48,891 bases of DNA from a virus, in IMG/VR virus record IMGVR_UViG_3300046660_000247, positions 1 to 48,891 of that record. The stretch is one strand, 5' to 3'. The notes beneath the pieces were generated by a model. The model worked only from the letters and a program-made list of their open reading frames with translations. It was not told the origin of the DNA and did not search any database. The number at the start of each line of letters is the position of its first letter. Position 1 is the stretch's first letter. This document shows, piece by piece, positions 14,726 through 22,990 of the stretch. The position numbers and the translations under genes are program-made.

Positions 14726-16650
14726 TTTACATACAGGTCAAGCCGTTCCGCTGGAAACTGCCCGACGGGTCAGACATTCCCTATAAAGATTACGTCTATG
14801 ACGAAGAGTCATACCCGAACTGTTTCACATGCACGATTCTGCATCCGGTCACCGGCAGTGTGTGGCAGTTTGAGGTTTCCGACCGGTGTAACGACTCTCA
14901 GGCGTTCATAACGTTCATATTCGAATTGCAGCGCCACGGGTGCCGCCTGGTCGGCTTCAACAACTACTTCTATGACTATCCCGTCATGCACCACTTAATC
15001 GCCGTGTGGCGGCAGTGTGGTACGTTCACCGCATGGAACGGCTATGAGAAGACCGACGAGATAATCAACAAGACGCATTTCAACGACAAGTACCGGCACA
15101 CCGTATGGGAGCGCGAAACGATCGTGCCCCAAGTCGATTTGATGATGATTCATCATTTCGATAACAACGCGAAAAGGACCGGGCTTAAGTCGCTTGAATT
15201 TAACATGCGAGCCGAGAACGTCGGCGACCTTCCGTTTCCTGCCGGCACTGTGTTGATGCCTGAACAAATCGACGTGCTGTTACATTATAACTTAGACGAC
15301 GTTAAAGAGACGACGCGCTTTTACATCCACAGTCTTGAAGCGATTTTGTTCCGCGACGAACTCGCCCGCACAACCGGTATGGATTGCATCAACTACAACG
15401 ATACGAAGATTGGGAAAGAGTTTTTCCGCCTGGAACTGGAGCGCTCATTACGTGTCCAGATCGGCAAAGCGAACCGCACGGAGCGGCAAAGCATCGCTCT
15501 TAACGACGTGATCTTACCGAGCGTCCGGTATCAGTCCGACGAATTCAACGGCGCCCTAAACTACCTGAGGCGTACCGTCATCACCAATACGAACAAGCCG
15601 CCCGAGCTCGAATCGCTTTCGGTGACGTTCGGTGGTTTCCAGTTCGATTTCGGTGCTGGCGGAATTCACGGGTCCGTACACCGTCAAAGGGTCGTCCCGA
15701 GTCAATATGAAAAGCTTATCGACCTGGACGTTTCGAGCTACTACCCGAATTTGGCAATCGCAAACCGCATTTACCCGCAACATCTATCTGAGGCGTTTTG
15801 CGACATTTACAAAGCGCTGTACGATCGGCGCCAAAGCATTCCGAAAACCGACGCTATCAACGGAATGCTGAAACTCGCCTTGAACGGCGTCTATGGTGAC
15901 AGCAACAACGAACATTCCAAGGGGTTCTTTGACCCGCAATACACCATGGCAATCACGGTCAACGGTCAATTGCTGCTTTGCATGCTCGCGGAATGGCTGA
16001 TCACTCACGCAAACTGCCGCCTGGTGCAGATCAACACCGACGGCATGACCGCGCTCGTTCCGGATAGCCACCATGCGACGTTCCGCGAACTTTGTGAACG
16101 CTGGCAAGAGTTGACACGTCTGAAGCTTGAAGACGTCGAATATAGTCAAATGCTTATTCGAGACGTGAATAATTATATCGCTGTGGATGCGGCCGGCAAG
16201 GTCAAGAAGCGCAAGGGCGCATATCAATGGAAGACGGACAAGCCGACGAACCTCAACGAGTCGTTGGTGTGGCACCAGGACTGGAGCGCGCTTGTTGCCC
16301 CGATGGCGGCCGAAATGCAGATGGTCAAAGGTATCCAGGCGCGCGAATTCATCCACAACCACGAAGACGCGTTTGATTTCATGCTGAAGGCCAAGGCACC
16401 CAAGGGCAAAGGTCACCTGGAGCTTGACGACGGCCGACGGCTTCAGAAGGTCACGCGATACGCTATCGCTCGCCACGGCCCCGGAATGCGGTCGGTGCAC
16501 CCGCCTCTAGCCAAAGCACCGGACAAGATCCGCAATATCTCGATACAGGCAGGCTATAGCGTCCAGGTGTGCGACGACGTGCGCGACTTCGACCCGAGAA
16601 ACCTGAATTATGATTGGTACGTCAAAGAAGCGGAGAAGCTGATTATTTAG
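14722..16650 (+). CDS. Family B DNA polymerase
   Basis: 642 residues from ATG 14722, which overlaps the upstream stop (ATGA). Exonuclease part: YDEESYPN (motif I-like, D and E), FNNYFYDYPV (motif II) and YNLDDV (motif III). Polymerase part: motif A DVSSYYPN with D336, motif B K384...N-x2-YG (Y391), and motif C QINTDGMT with D440. In motif C the usual D-T-D reads N-T-D, keeping the second, essential Asp. Short for family B, in the size range of protein-primed and compact phage enzymes, although no terminal protein was seen. It is the replicative polymerase and converges on the late operon. Confidence 0.9.
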   Translation: MIYIQVKPFRWKLPDGSDIPYKDYVYDEESYPNCFTCTILHPVTGSVWQFEVSDRCNDSQAFITFIFELQRHGCRLVGFNNYFYDYPVMHHLIAVWRQCGTFTAWNGYEKTDEIINKTHFNDKYRHTVWERETIVPQVDLMMIHHFDNNAKRTGLKSLEFNMRAENVGDLPFPAGTVLMPEQIDVLLHYNLDDVKETTRFYIHSLEAILFRDELARTTGMDCINYNDTKIGKEFFRLELERSLRVQIGKANRTERQSIALNDVILPSVRYQSDEFNGALNYLRRTVITNTNKPPELESLSVTFGGFQFDFGAGGIHGSVHRQRVVPSQYEKLIDLDVSSYYPNLAIANRIYPQHLSEAFCDIYKALYDRRQSIPKTDAINGMLKLALNGVYGDSNNEHSKGFFDPQYTMAITVNGQLLLCMLAEWLITHANCRLVQINTDGMTALVPDSHHATFRELCERWQELTRLKLEDVEYSQMLIRDVNNYIAVDAAGKVKKRKGAYQWKTDKPTNLNESLVWHQDWSALVAPMAAEMQMVKGIQAREFIHNHEDAFDFMLKAKAPKGKGHLELDDGRRLQKVTRYAIARHGPGMRSVHPPLAKAPDKIRNISIQAGYSVQVCDDVRDFDPRNLNYDWYVKEAEKLII

Positions 16651-17078
16651 CGCTTCAGAATCGGCATGTTGAACCGTGTCCGGTCCGCCTTCCCTGCCGC
16701 GTCTTCAAGCTTGCTGTTCAGCACTTCGACGCGGGTAGCGATCTTATTCACGCTGTCAACGAGCGTGTCGAGCTTGCCGCCAAGCGATTCAACAACTCGG
16801 TCGGTCCGTGCATTGACAGCCACAATCCCGGCCTTGTTTTCCGAAATCTGTTCAACGGCGCGCGTCACCTGGAATTGAAGCTGCGTGATCTGTGGAAGTT
16901 GCTTTTGAATATCGGTGACGCTCGCCTGTAGCGTCTTCATATCGTCTTGCGTGTCTTGGATATCACGTTTCGTGTCGTTCCAGACAAAAGCGGCGCCGCC
17001 CGCATTGACGGCGATCGAGAGCATGATAGCCGAGATATGCCAGACGTTCAGCCTAGCTTTTTCCCACGTTACAGGCAT
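16647..17078 (-). CDS. Membrane-anchored coiled-coil protein
   Basis: 143 residues. One N-terminal membrane segment (HISAIMLSIAVNAGGAAFVW), then a long helical coiled coil (DIQDTQDDMKTLQASVTDIQ and onward). ATG 17078 has AAGGG 8 nt ahead and is preferred to ATG 17096. Last gene of the late region; its stop overlaps that of the polymerase. Possibly a lysis or superinfection-related membrane protein; not assigned. Confidence 0.65.
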   Translation of the reverse strand: MPVTWEKARLNVWHISAIMLSIAVNAGGAAFVWNDTKRDIQDTQDDMKTLQASVTDIQKQLPQITQLQFQVTRAVEQISENKAGIVAVNARTDRVVESLGGKLDTLVDSVNKIATRVEVLNSKLEDAAGKADRTRFNMPILKR

Positions 17079-17161
17079 GTCATCACCCTTGGTCATGATT
17101 CGTTATATCAATATGATGAAACGCGGCAACCGGCTAAACGTTTCGATCAACAGTTGTTACG

Positions 17162-18598
17162 TTACCAACCCTTAGCGATGATCCAATCACCAATCATTTG
17201 CGCATAGATAGACACGCAGACGGCATTGGGGTGTAAGGCGTCAGTGGTGGACCCGTTGAAGAACCGGAGTTGCGAGGAAAGGACATCGTTGGTTATAGCC
17301 GCGCTGTCCTGGTACGGCTGACCGGGAAGCGACAGGGCGATGAGCATGGAGCGGATATCGAGCCAATTATTCGGGAACGCCGCAGCGACTGCCGCGTTGT
17401 TCGCCATCTTGTTGATGTATCCGGCGCTTCCCTGCCGTTCGGTGTCACTGTTGAAGCTCGGCAAGATGAGAAACTTGGTACCGGGAGGAAGATCCGCCAC
17501 AGCTGCCTGGATGTCACCCAGGACGGTATGGCCAGAGCCCGGCCCATTCGTACCACAGAAGAAAATATGTGCGCGATCGGTATAATCAATATCAGCAATG
17601 GAACGGTCTGTGACCTCTGTAGAGTTCTGACCACCGATACCACCATTGTACACCTTTCGACCCAAACGAGCCGCCAAGATATCGGTCCAGTGATCGGCGG
17701 GGTTCGTCAGGTAGGAAAGCTGAGTGAAACTGTCACCGAAGGCCGCTATATTGAGTAGGCGCGGGTTAGTCCGTGGGTCTTTGGTAGCCCACTCCCCGGC
17801 AATGTAGGACTCTAGGCCCCATTTGTGTGCCAAATAACCAAGGACAAGTGCGCCTTCGTCAAGGGTCAGCACACGGTTATACCCGACGATCTGGGAGATT
17901 ATGCCGTTCCACCTGGAACCCGTGCTAGCGGGGTCACCGCCGAAGCGCCATGTAGTCATAGCCCCGTAAGTCGGCGCCCCGTTGGCACCGCCGCGTGTGA
18001 TGCCGTTCAGGTAGTTATACGCAAGTGCGGTTGTGCCCCGAAGCTGTGATATTGTGGGGCCTGCATCTTCGGGGGCGGCGGCATCCGGTATCGCAGATGC
18101 TCCGGAATACTGATAAACGCGATCATCCACGTTGCTTATGTCTGTCGCAAGACCGGTCCGGATAGTACCGCCAGAGTTCTTTCCGTAGTCGTGGATTGCG
18201 AAAGTAGCACCAAGATCGTTATCCCATACGCGGAACAACGAATAAGCAGCCGCCGTGAGGTTCATCACTTCAGCGGACAAATCCATGTGGTTCGTACCGG
18301 AGAAGTCCAGAGTCGGCAACGTACCCATAGTGCGGGTTCCGAAGTTCGGCCGGTTGGTCCCTGAAGACGTAGCTTTGCCGCCGTATGAGCCTTTATTCGC
18401 CCACTCGGTTACCAGCGTACCGGCAAGAACCATCGTAGCAGCATCGGAACCGTCAAAGTCGATCACCAGCCCCGGAATGTCCGTCAGGGCTGCCATCGCC
18501 GGCACAACCGGTGACCCGCCACCGCCCCGCTTCTGCCGAGCATTCATCGGCTTGCTGAAAATCGTTTGCGGGATGGGGCGTAAGATACTGTTACGCAC
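17162..18598 (-). CDS. Tail-fibre/receptor-active SGNH hydrolase
   Basis: About 478 residues. An N-terminal LamG-like region (IDFDGSDAATMVLAG, WRFGGDPASTGSRWNGIISQ) with Gly-rich linker, then an SGNH/GDSL hydrolase: block I FGDSF with Ser290, block II GGIGGQNS, block III GTNGP, and DALH with Asp453/His456. It likely removes acyl groups from surface polysaccharide at the tail tip. Start uncertain: GTG 18598 just before the previous stop, ATG 18547 or GTG 18643. None has a strong ribosome site. Confidence 0.8.
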   Translation of the reverse strand: MRNSILRPIPQTIFSKPMNARQKRGGGGSPVVPAMAALTDIPGLVIDFDGSDAATMVLAGTLVTEWANKGSYGGKATSSGTNRPNFGTRTMGTLPTLDFSGTNHMDLSAEVMNLTAAAYSLFRVWDNDLGATFAIHDYGKNSGGTIRTGLATDISNVDDRVYQYSGASAIPDAAAPEDAGPTISQLRGTTALAYNYLNGITRGGANGAPTYGAMTTWRFGGDPASTGSRWNGIISQIVGYNRVLTLDEGALVLGYLAHKWGLESYIAGEWATKDPRTNPRLLNIAAFGDSFTQLSYLTNPADHWTDILAARLGRKVYNGGIGGQNSTEVTDRSIADIDYTDRAHIFFCGTNGPGSGHTVLGDIQAAVADLPPGTKFLILPSFNSDTERQGSAGYINKMANNAAVAAAFPNNWLDIRSMLIALSLPGQPYQDSAAITNDVLSSQLRFFNGSTTDALHPNAVCVSIYAQMIGDWIIAKGW

Positions 18599-18854
18599 TA
18601 AAGACACCACATGTGCCGGCAGCGCGGCTAAAGCGATAGACACCCGGTGTGGATATTGTGGCTGAACTTTCGTTCGGCTTGTTCAACAGATTGCTGATAT
18701 GCTGATACGCCCCGGCGTCGTCCTTCAAATAAACGCGGACTTCGCAACCGAAACCGGCATCCTTGAGCGACACGCCTAGAGTCGATCCAGCCGCAACGGT
18801 TACGTCTGCCGAGTCTGCCGGTGTGCTACCTGTCGCTAGAATTAGTGTTGCCAC
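18591..18854 (-). CDS. Small structural-looking protein
   Basis: 87 residues, Gly/Ser/Thr-rich with beta character (VTVAAGSTLGVSLKDAG, STPGVYRFSRAAGTCGVF). Resembles small beta-sandwich proteins near phage fibre genes. Precedes the SGNH fibre gene with a short overlap. Function unknown. Confidence 0.6.
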   Translation of the reverse strand: MATLILATGSTPADSADVTVAAGSTLGVSLKDAGFGCEVRVYLKDDAGAYQHISNLLNKPNESSATISTPGVYRFSRAAGTCGVFSA

Positions 18855-18890
18855 GGTGATGCCCTCGATTTCGTCAACCGATTTGTAACG

Positions 18891-19229
18891 CTAATGCGTA
18901 ACGTTCGCAACGCCCGCCGCGTGATTTGCAACACCTTTATAAAACGTTCCCCAACACCAACGATCACGGGTGATTTCGTTCGCGCGAACGATTTCCCATC
19001 GCTTTTGTGTCCAGCGTGTTTTTTCACCGCTCACAGGATCCACGGTCGGCATTTCGTCGGTGCAATATGCAGGAGCGGGCGGCAACCGAGTCGGCGCCGC
19101 CGCAACAGCCTTTTCAACGCTGGCAGTCCGTAGTTGCTCAAGCTGTTTAGTGTTTCCGCAACCAATCAATATCGCCGTCAGTCCACACAGCACCATCGTC
19201 GCCGGTATCAGTCGAAACAGCTTCATCAT
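18891..19229 (-). CDS. Rz1: o-spanin lipoprotein (Rz1-like)
   Basis: 112 residues. Signal peptide MMKLFRLIPATMVLCGLTAI with lipobox LIGC at 21-24, so Cys24 would be lipidated and the protein placed in the outer membrane. The mature part has PTRLPPAPAYC, the proline-rich stretch typical of Rz1. It starts inside the Rz gene in another frame (83-nt overlap), the classic spanin layout. With Rz it fuses inner and outer membranes in the last lysis step. Longer than lambda Rz1. Confidence 0.8.
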   Translation of the reverse strand: MMKLFRLIPATMVLCGLTAILIGCGNTKQLEQLRTASVEKAVAAAPTRLPPAPAYCTDEMPTVDPVSGEKTRWTQKRWEIVRANEITRDRWCWGTFYKGVANHAAGVANVTH

Positions 19230-19491
19230 ATTTCTTCCTTGCCGCTTGCGCCTCGATCTGTGCGTTATCGGCTTGCTTGCGGGCAGAGTCGGCCGCCTGG
19301 AGCGCAAACTTAACGTCTGCCTCTGCCTTGATGCGTTTTGCTTCGGACGCGTCCAGCGTGGCTTGTGTGACGTAACCGGTGCGTGCCTCGTCGGCGACGT
19401 TCTTGTCATGGATCGTCAGCCACAGGACAAACCCGCCGATTATTAAGAACGTACCAACGACGGCACCGATCGCTTTTTCAATGACGGTCAT
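19147..19491 (-). CDS. Rz: i-spanin (Rz-like)
   Basis: 114 residues. One N-terminal membrane helix (AIGAVVGTFLIIGGFVLWL) followed by an A/K/E/Q-rich coiled coil in the periplasm (ASEAKRIKAEADVKFALQAA). ATG 19491 overlaps the endolysin stop (ATGA). Partner of the lipoprotein at 18891-19229. Confidence 0.8.
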   Translation of the reverse strand: MTVIEKAIGAVVGTFLIIGGFVLWLTIHDKNVADEARTGYVTQATLDASEAKRIKAEADVKFALQAADSARKQADNAQIEAQAARKKYDEAVSTDTGDDGAVWTDGDIDWLRKH

Positions 19492-20093
19492 GAGGCGCCC
19501 GTAACGCACATTTCGCCGTCCCCGATACGAGACAAGTCACCTATGCCGCGCCGCTTTACGAGCCCGTCATAGGTCTTGCCGCCCGACTTGACATAAAGCG
19601 TTGCGTACCGGCAGCTTGCCTTATAATCCGGAACCTTCCTCAGCCGAGTTGCTGTGTTGACGACCTGGACCGCCGTTGAATTGCACGTCGCACCCGTGCC
19701 GATGTTCCATGACAGATCGAGCATCGCGCCGCGCCATCCGAGCGGGTGTTTATCCCAATTGGGAACGCACGCGACGAGTCGGGGCCGGTAATCACGTTCC
19801 ATCTTGACAGCAACGCGTTTATCACACCCGGCGTCGGTTTCGATCTGACCGGACTTAACGTCCGTTGTATCCCCGTCACAGATCGTCCAACGGTCAGGAT
19901 TCGGAAGCGTGTCGAGATATGCGACAAGGCGCCGACCTTCCCACGGTCCCGTGAGATACCGAATTGAAAGCGCCGTGTCGTCATGAACTCTATAGCCCGA
20001 CGGCAACGACACATAACCGCCAACCGTGATAGAGACGATCGCAGCAAGCGCGGCGGCAGCGCGGGCCGTCGGCTTAAGGTTTATCTTCGGCAT
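19488..20093 (-). CDS. SAR endolysin, GH24 lysozyme family
   Basis: 201 residues. An N-terminal weakly hydrophobic segment rich in Ala and Gly (AAAALAAIVSITVGGYVSL, 12-30) looks like a signal-arrest-release domain, so export could be Sec-dependent and holin-independent. Catalytic region WEGRRLVAYLDTLPN with E52 and D61 (E-8-D spacing as in T4 lysozyme) followed by TICDGDTT. Several Cys may form disulphides. It cleaves peptidoglycan. It follows the holin with a 20-nt overlap. Confidence 0.87.
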   Translation of the reverse strand: MPKINLKPTARAAAALAAIVSITVGGYVSLPSGYRVHDDTALSIRYLTGPWEGRRLVAYLDTLPNPDRWTICDGDTTDVKSGQIETDAGCDKRVAVKMERDYRPRLVACVPNWDKHPLGWRGAMLDLSWNIGTGATCNSTAVQVVNTATRLRKVPDYKASCRYATLYVKSGGKTYDGLVKRRGIGDLSRIGDGEMCVTGAS

Positions 20094-20331
20094 TTGTGCG
20101 TGCCTCTAGTTTTGGCTGAAGGATGAAACGCCCTATCCAGGCGAGGAACTGAAACAACGCCGCGCCGACAATGAGCCACACCGGATTGAACGGCACTCGC
20201 TCGCGAAACTCGGGCAACACAGCCGCCGCAAGCTCGAATAGCGTAATGGCAAAGCCGAGCTCCAGCATGCGAAGGTTCAACGACCCGCGCAACACCGCGC
20301 CTTTGTTTCGGATGAGAAGACGTTTCGACAT
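20074..20331 (-). CDS. Holin, two membrane segments
   Basis: 85 residues with two hydrophobic helices (FAITLFELAAAVL and VWLIVGAALFQFLAWIG) joined by a short charged loop and ending in a charged tail KLEARTNAEDKP. Class II holin or pinholin topology, first gene of the lysis cassette. No Shine-Dalgarno is evident before ATG 20331. Confidence 0.75.
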   Translation of the reverse strand: MSKRLLIRNKGAVLRGSLNLRMLELGFAITLFELAAAVLPEFRERVPFNPVWLIVGAALFQFLAWIGRFILQPKLEARTNAEDKP

Positions 20332-20338
20332 GTAAAAT

Positions 20339-20367
20339 ACGTTACACGCGGAACGTTACAGGGGCAA
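20339..20367 (-). promoter_or_regulatory. Possible lysis-cassette promoter
   Basis: On the minus strand TTGCCC (20367-20362) and TAACGT (20344-20339) are 17 bp apart, directly before the holin ATG. If used, the message would be nearly leaderless, in keeping with the missing ribosome site. Two GTTAC units lie here as in other promoters. Weak evidence. Confidence 0.3.
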
Positions 20368-20408
20368 GTCAGTGCTGAATGACTTCCACAGTGCTAAGCG
20401 CTACCGGA

Positions 20409-20436
20409 TTGCGCTTGCTTGAAAGTTGTGTATTAG
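20409..20436 (+). promoter_or_regulatory. Promoter of the methyltransferase moron
   Basis: TTGCGC (20409-20414) and TATTAG (20431-20436), 16 bp apart, facing the plus-strand methyltransferase gene, which lies alone among minus-strand late genes and so needs its own promoter. Confidence 0.45.
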
Positions 20437-20480
20437 AGCCACGGGCTGACGTTCGCGCGGGAAAATAGGAGAACACACGG

Positions 20481-21200
20481 ATGGGAAAATTTAAAGAATT
20501 GATATGGGGAAAGAAGCCGACCCCTCCCGCGCCCGCACCGAAAGCGGAACCTGTCTCAAAGGCTGCTTTTGACTGGTCCGGATCCGAATCTTTCCAGCAA
20601 CGCAGCTACCCGACCTATGAAGCGTATACCGAGCACCAGAAATCGAAGCTAAGCAAGCTCGATCTGACAAAGTACAATGTCGACTTTTCCGCCGCATTGC
20701 AGGAGCGTGTTGCAAAAGTCCTTGACGGCTTCAAGCCTGGTGGAAACGTGCTATGCTTGGGTGCCCGAACAGGTGCGGAATGTGATGCATTCATTAAACT
20801 CGGGTACTTTCCAATCGGCATTGACCTTAACCCCGGCGAAGGAAACCGTTATGTCGTGGTAGGTGACTTTCACGATCTACAATATGCCAATCAATCCGTC
20901 GATATCGTCTATACAAATGCACTTGATCACGCGTTTGACCTGGAAAAGATCGTAAAAGAGGTAACACGCGTCCTGAAGGATGACGGTTTGTTCATCGCTG
21001 AAATTGTTGATCCGTCAGTTCGCGGACCCGGCGACTACGAGGCGATTTGGTGGAAAACGCTTGGCGATGTGATCGAGCGCATCGAACAAGGCGGCATGAC
21101 AGTTTGGGAACATGCGGATTTCGAATATCCGTGGCAGGGTCGTCAAGTCGTCTTTGTTAAAAACGGAACTCGGATGACTATCCGTTCGCAAGAAAATTGA
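20481..21200 (+). CDS. SAM-dependent methyltransferase (moron)
   Basis: 239 residues. Class I methyltransferase of the Methyltransf_11 kind: motif I VLCLGARTGAE near 90, acidic FPIGIDLNPG, DFHDLQYANQSVDIVYTNAL and the strand VLKDDGLFIAEIV. AGGAG 9 nt ahead of ATG. It is the only plus-strand gene in the late region, between lysis and tail-fibre genes, with its own promoter: a moron layout. It may alter the lysogen's surface (for example a sugar or lipid), but the substrate cannot be read from sequence. Confidence 0.8.
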   Translation: MGKFKELIWGKKPTPPAPAPKAEPVSKAAFDWSGSESFQQRSYPTYEAYTEHQKSKLSKLDLTKYNVDFSAALQERVAKVLDGFKPGGNVLCLGARTGAECDAFIKLGYFPIGIDLNPGEGNRYVVVGDFHDLQYANQSVDIVYTNALDHAFDLEKIVKEVTRVLKDDGLFIAEIVDPSVRGPGDYEAIWWKTLGDVIERIEQGGMTVWEHADFEYPWQGRQVVFVKNGTRMTIRSQEN

Positions 21201-22056
21201 CAATCAAAGGCACCTTCAAAGCAGCCTGTGCGGCGGCGCCGGCAACAGTGAAATGTGCGTCGTCATACCGATAGCTAAGATCGAGTATATCTATATCCGC
21301 TCCAGCCCTAACAAGGCCGCCGTCAACAACATCGGCTTGCGCTTGACGGATGATGTTTCGACTGGTGGACGAGTTGGTTAGGCGCGTGCATTTGTGAACG
21401 AACATCACATTTCCGGTGCGCAACAGACCCACAAGTTTTAACTCGGCTATGACCTTTTCCAGCGCGGCTTTATAGTTCGCGTAAGTCGTTGGGGTGTTAT
21501 CACTATCCCATTCACCTTGCTGCCAATCGATAATCGTTGGCAGATCATGAAGACCGGCATTGCGAATTGTACGCGCCGCGAGCCCGATGCGGTACGCCAA
21601 GGATCCGGTTCTAACGCCGGGGAACTGTCCGCCCGCAGTTCCGCCACCAGGCGCATAATCAGCAACGTATGAACCGCCGATCGCCACAGGGGTAAGGACT
21701 ACACTATCACGATATCCGCCAACAATGAGTTGGTCGCCTAGTGCCATTCCGTGATGCCCGTTGGTGATATCACTAGCTAGCAACGGCTCTTTGGCCTGAT
21801 ATATATTAGATCGCATTGGATGCGAAAGACTAAGATTAAACAGCTTCGTAGGGTTGGCTGGCGTCGTTGTGCTTTGCACACTATTATTGTTCGTTGACTG
21901 TCCGATGAAGACAATATTGCAGGCACGCCCGGTAATCTCGGAAATATCGCGCAGCGTACGCCCCGATAAACTCCAGGTATCATCGTTCAATGGGGCGTTG
22001 GATCGCACCTTTAAATCAACTGTGCGTTGGTCTAAACCGCTTGAAGAAAAAGACAT
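21178..22056 (-). CDS. SASA-type (sialate O-acetylesterase-like) tail esterase
   Basis: 292 residues. IVFIGQSTNN (catalytic Ser54 in GQS), DWQQGEWDSD (the WQQGE-x-D block) and DDAH near the end (Asp265/His268) form the triad and blocks of the SASA/DUF303 carbohydrate esterase family. Sits directly after the fibre gene, so it is probably a virion-borne deacetylase. Its 3' end overlaps the moron gene tail-to-tail by 23 nt. Confidence 0.8.
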   Translation of the reverse strand: MSFSSSGLDQRTVDLKVRSNAPLNDDTWSLSGRTLRDISEITGRACNIVFIGQSTNNNSVQSTTTPANPTKLFNLSLSHPMRSNIYQAKEPLLASDITNGHHGMALGDQLIVGGYRDSVVLTPVAIGGSYVADYAPGGGTAGGQFPGVRTGSLAYRIGLAARTIRNAGLHDLPTIIDWQQGEWDSDNTPTTYANYKAALEKVIAELKLVGLLRTGNVMFVHKCTRLTNSSTSRNIIRQAQADVVDGGLVRAGADIDILDLSYRYDDAHFTVAGAAAQAALKVPLIVNFLANG

Positions 22057-22069
22057 TCAGCAATCCCGC

Positions 22070-22990
22070 TTATAGATAATCGGTCCAACCAATCGTGTTT
22101 ATCCAAACACTTGTGTTTGCCGAACTACCATCGAGCCGATACCTAATCTGCCGGCTCGTATTCGTATCTCGTCGGTATTCGCCCTGCGCGGAACCAGCCG
22201 TTGTAGACGTGCCAGTCGAAATAGAGGATTGGTCGCCCGCATTTGGGACCACATCCGGGTCAAGTGGCGATGTAATGACGGCGACCCGTCGCGCGGCCTC
22301 CGCCGACTGCAGATAGAAGTTGAATATCGCCCGCACTTGAATGCCGCTGGGAACTTCCAGCGGCACCAGAACGGCAGCCGTGCCCGGATTGGAAAGGCTG
22401 TAACTGCCGGCTGGGGCGGTCCACATGAATTCATTCGGCCCGACATGTCTGAATGCGATAATCTGCGAAGAGCCGTTCGTTTTAAACGATCCGAGACGAC
22501 GCTTCTTCGTATAGCCCGTGGGGAGAGTTGGCGCCGTCGGTGACAGCGAAGCCAACCTAGCCGCCGTGCCATCCGCCTTTGCGATCGCAAAAGCATGATA
22601 CCATGTGCTCGCAGCGAGCACACCGGCATCCAAACCATTGATACCCGTGCCGGCGCAATTGATCGTCCCGGCGGCAAGCGAAATCAACAAGTCGTTGGCA
22701 TCGCTGTTCGTAACACCGGCCGCAACATCAATCTGCGTATTCGGCGTAGAGATGCTATTCGAGAGCGTCAGACCGGACTTATAATCGCGCAGTGTTGCAG
22801 GCGAGACAGACCCGCCGCCCGATAGCGTGAATTGATTGCCACCAGGCGTGACGCCATCATGCAACGCGATGATGTGGCGAATATGATCAACGGTCAGCTC
22901 GCCCGACGGACCAACATAAGCGTCAAACGCCGCAGAGTTTGCAAGGTCGGCGGCGCCGATACGCGCCAGCCTTCTAGGAACGCGTGCCAT
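22070..22990 (-). CDS. Tail fibre protein
   Basis: 306 residues. AYVGPSGELTVDHIRHIIALHDGVTPGGNQF (residues about 25-55) is the short attachment motif common in siphovirus fibres. Rest is beta-rich, Ser/Thr/Gly-rich, with a C-terminal half resembling fibre knobs (RAIFNFYLQSAEAARRVAVI). Begins right after the stop of the previous gene. Confidence 0.75.
   Translation of the reverse strand: MARVPRRLARIGAADLANSAAFDAYVGPSGELTVDHIRHIIALHDGVTPGGNQFTLSGGGSVSPATLRDYKSGLTLSNSISTPNTQIDVAAGVTNSDANDLLISLAAGTINCAGTGINGLDAGVLAASTWYHAFAIAKADGTAARLASLSPTAPTLPTGYTKKRRLGSFKTNGSSQIIAFRHVGPNEFMWTAPAGSYSLSNPGTAAVLVPLEVPSGIQVRAIFNFYLQSAEAARRVAVITSPLDPDVVPNAGDQSSISTGTSTTAGSAQGEYRRDTNTSRQIRYRLDGSSANTSVWINTIGWTDYL

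Noticed and set aside
15784-16500. 238-residue minus-strand ORF
   Set aside because: Antisense shadow of the family B polymerase; no domain features.
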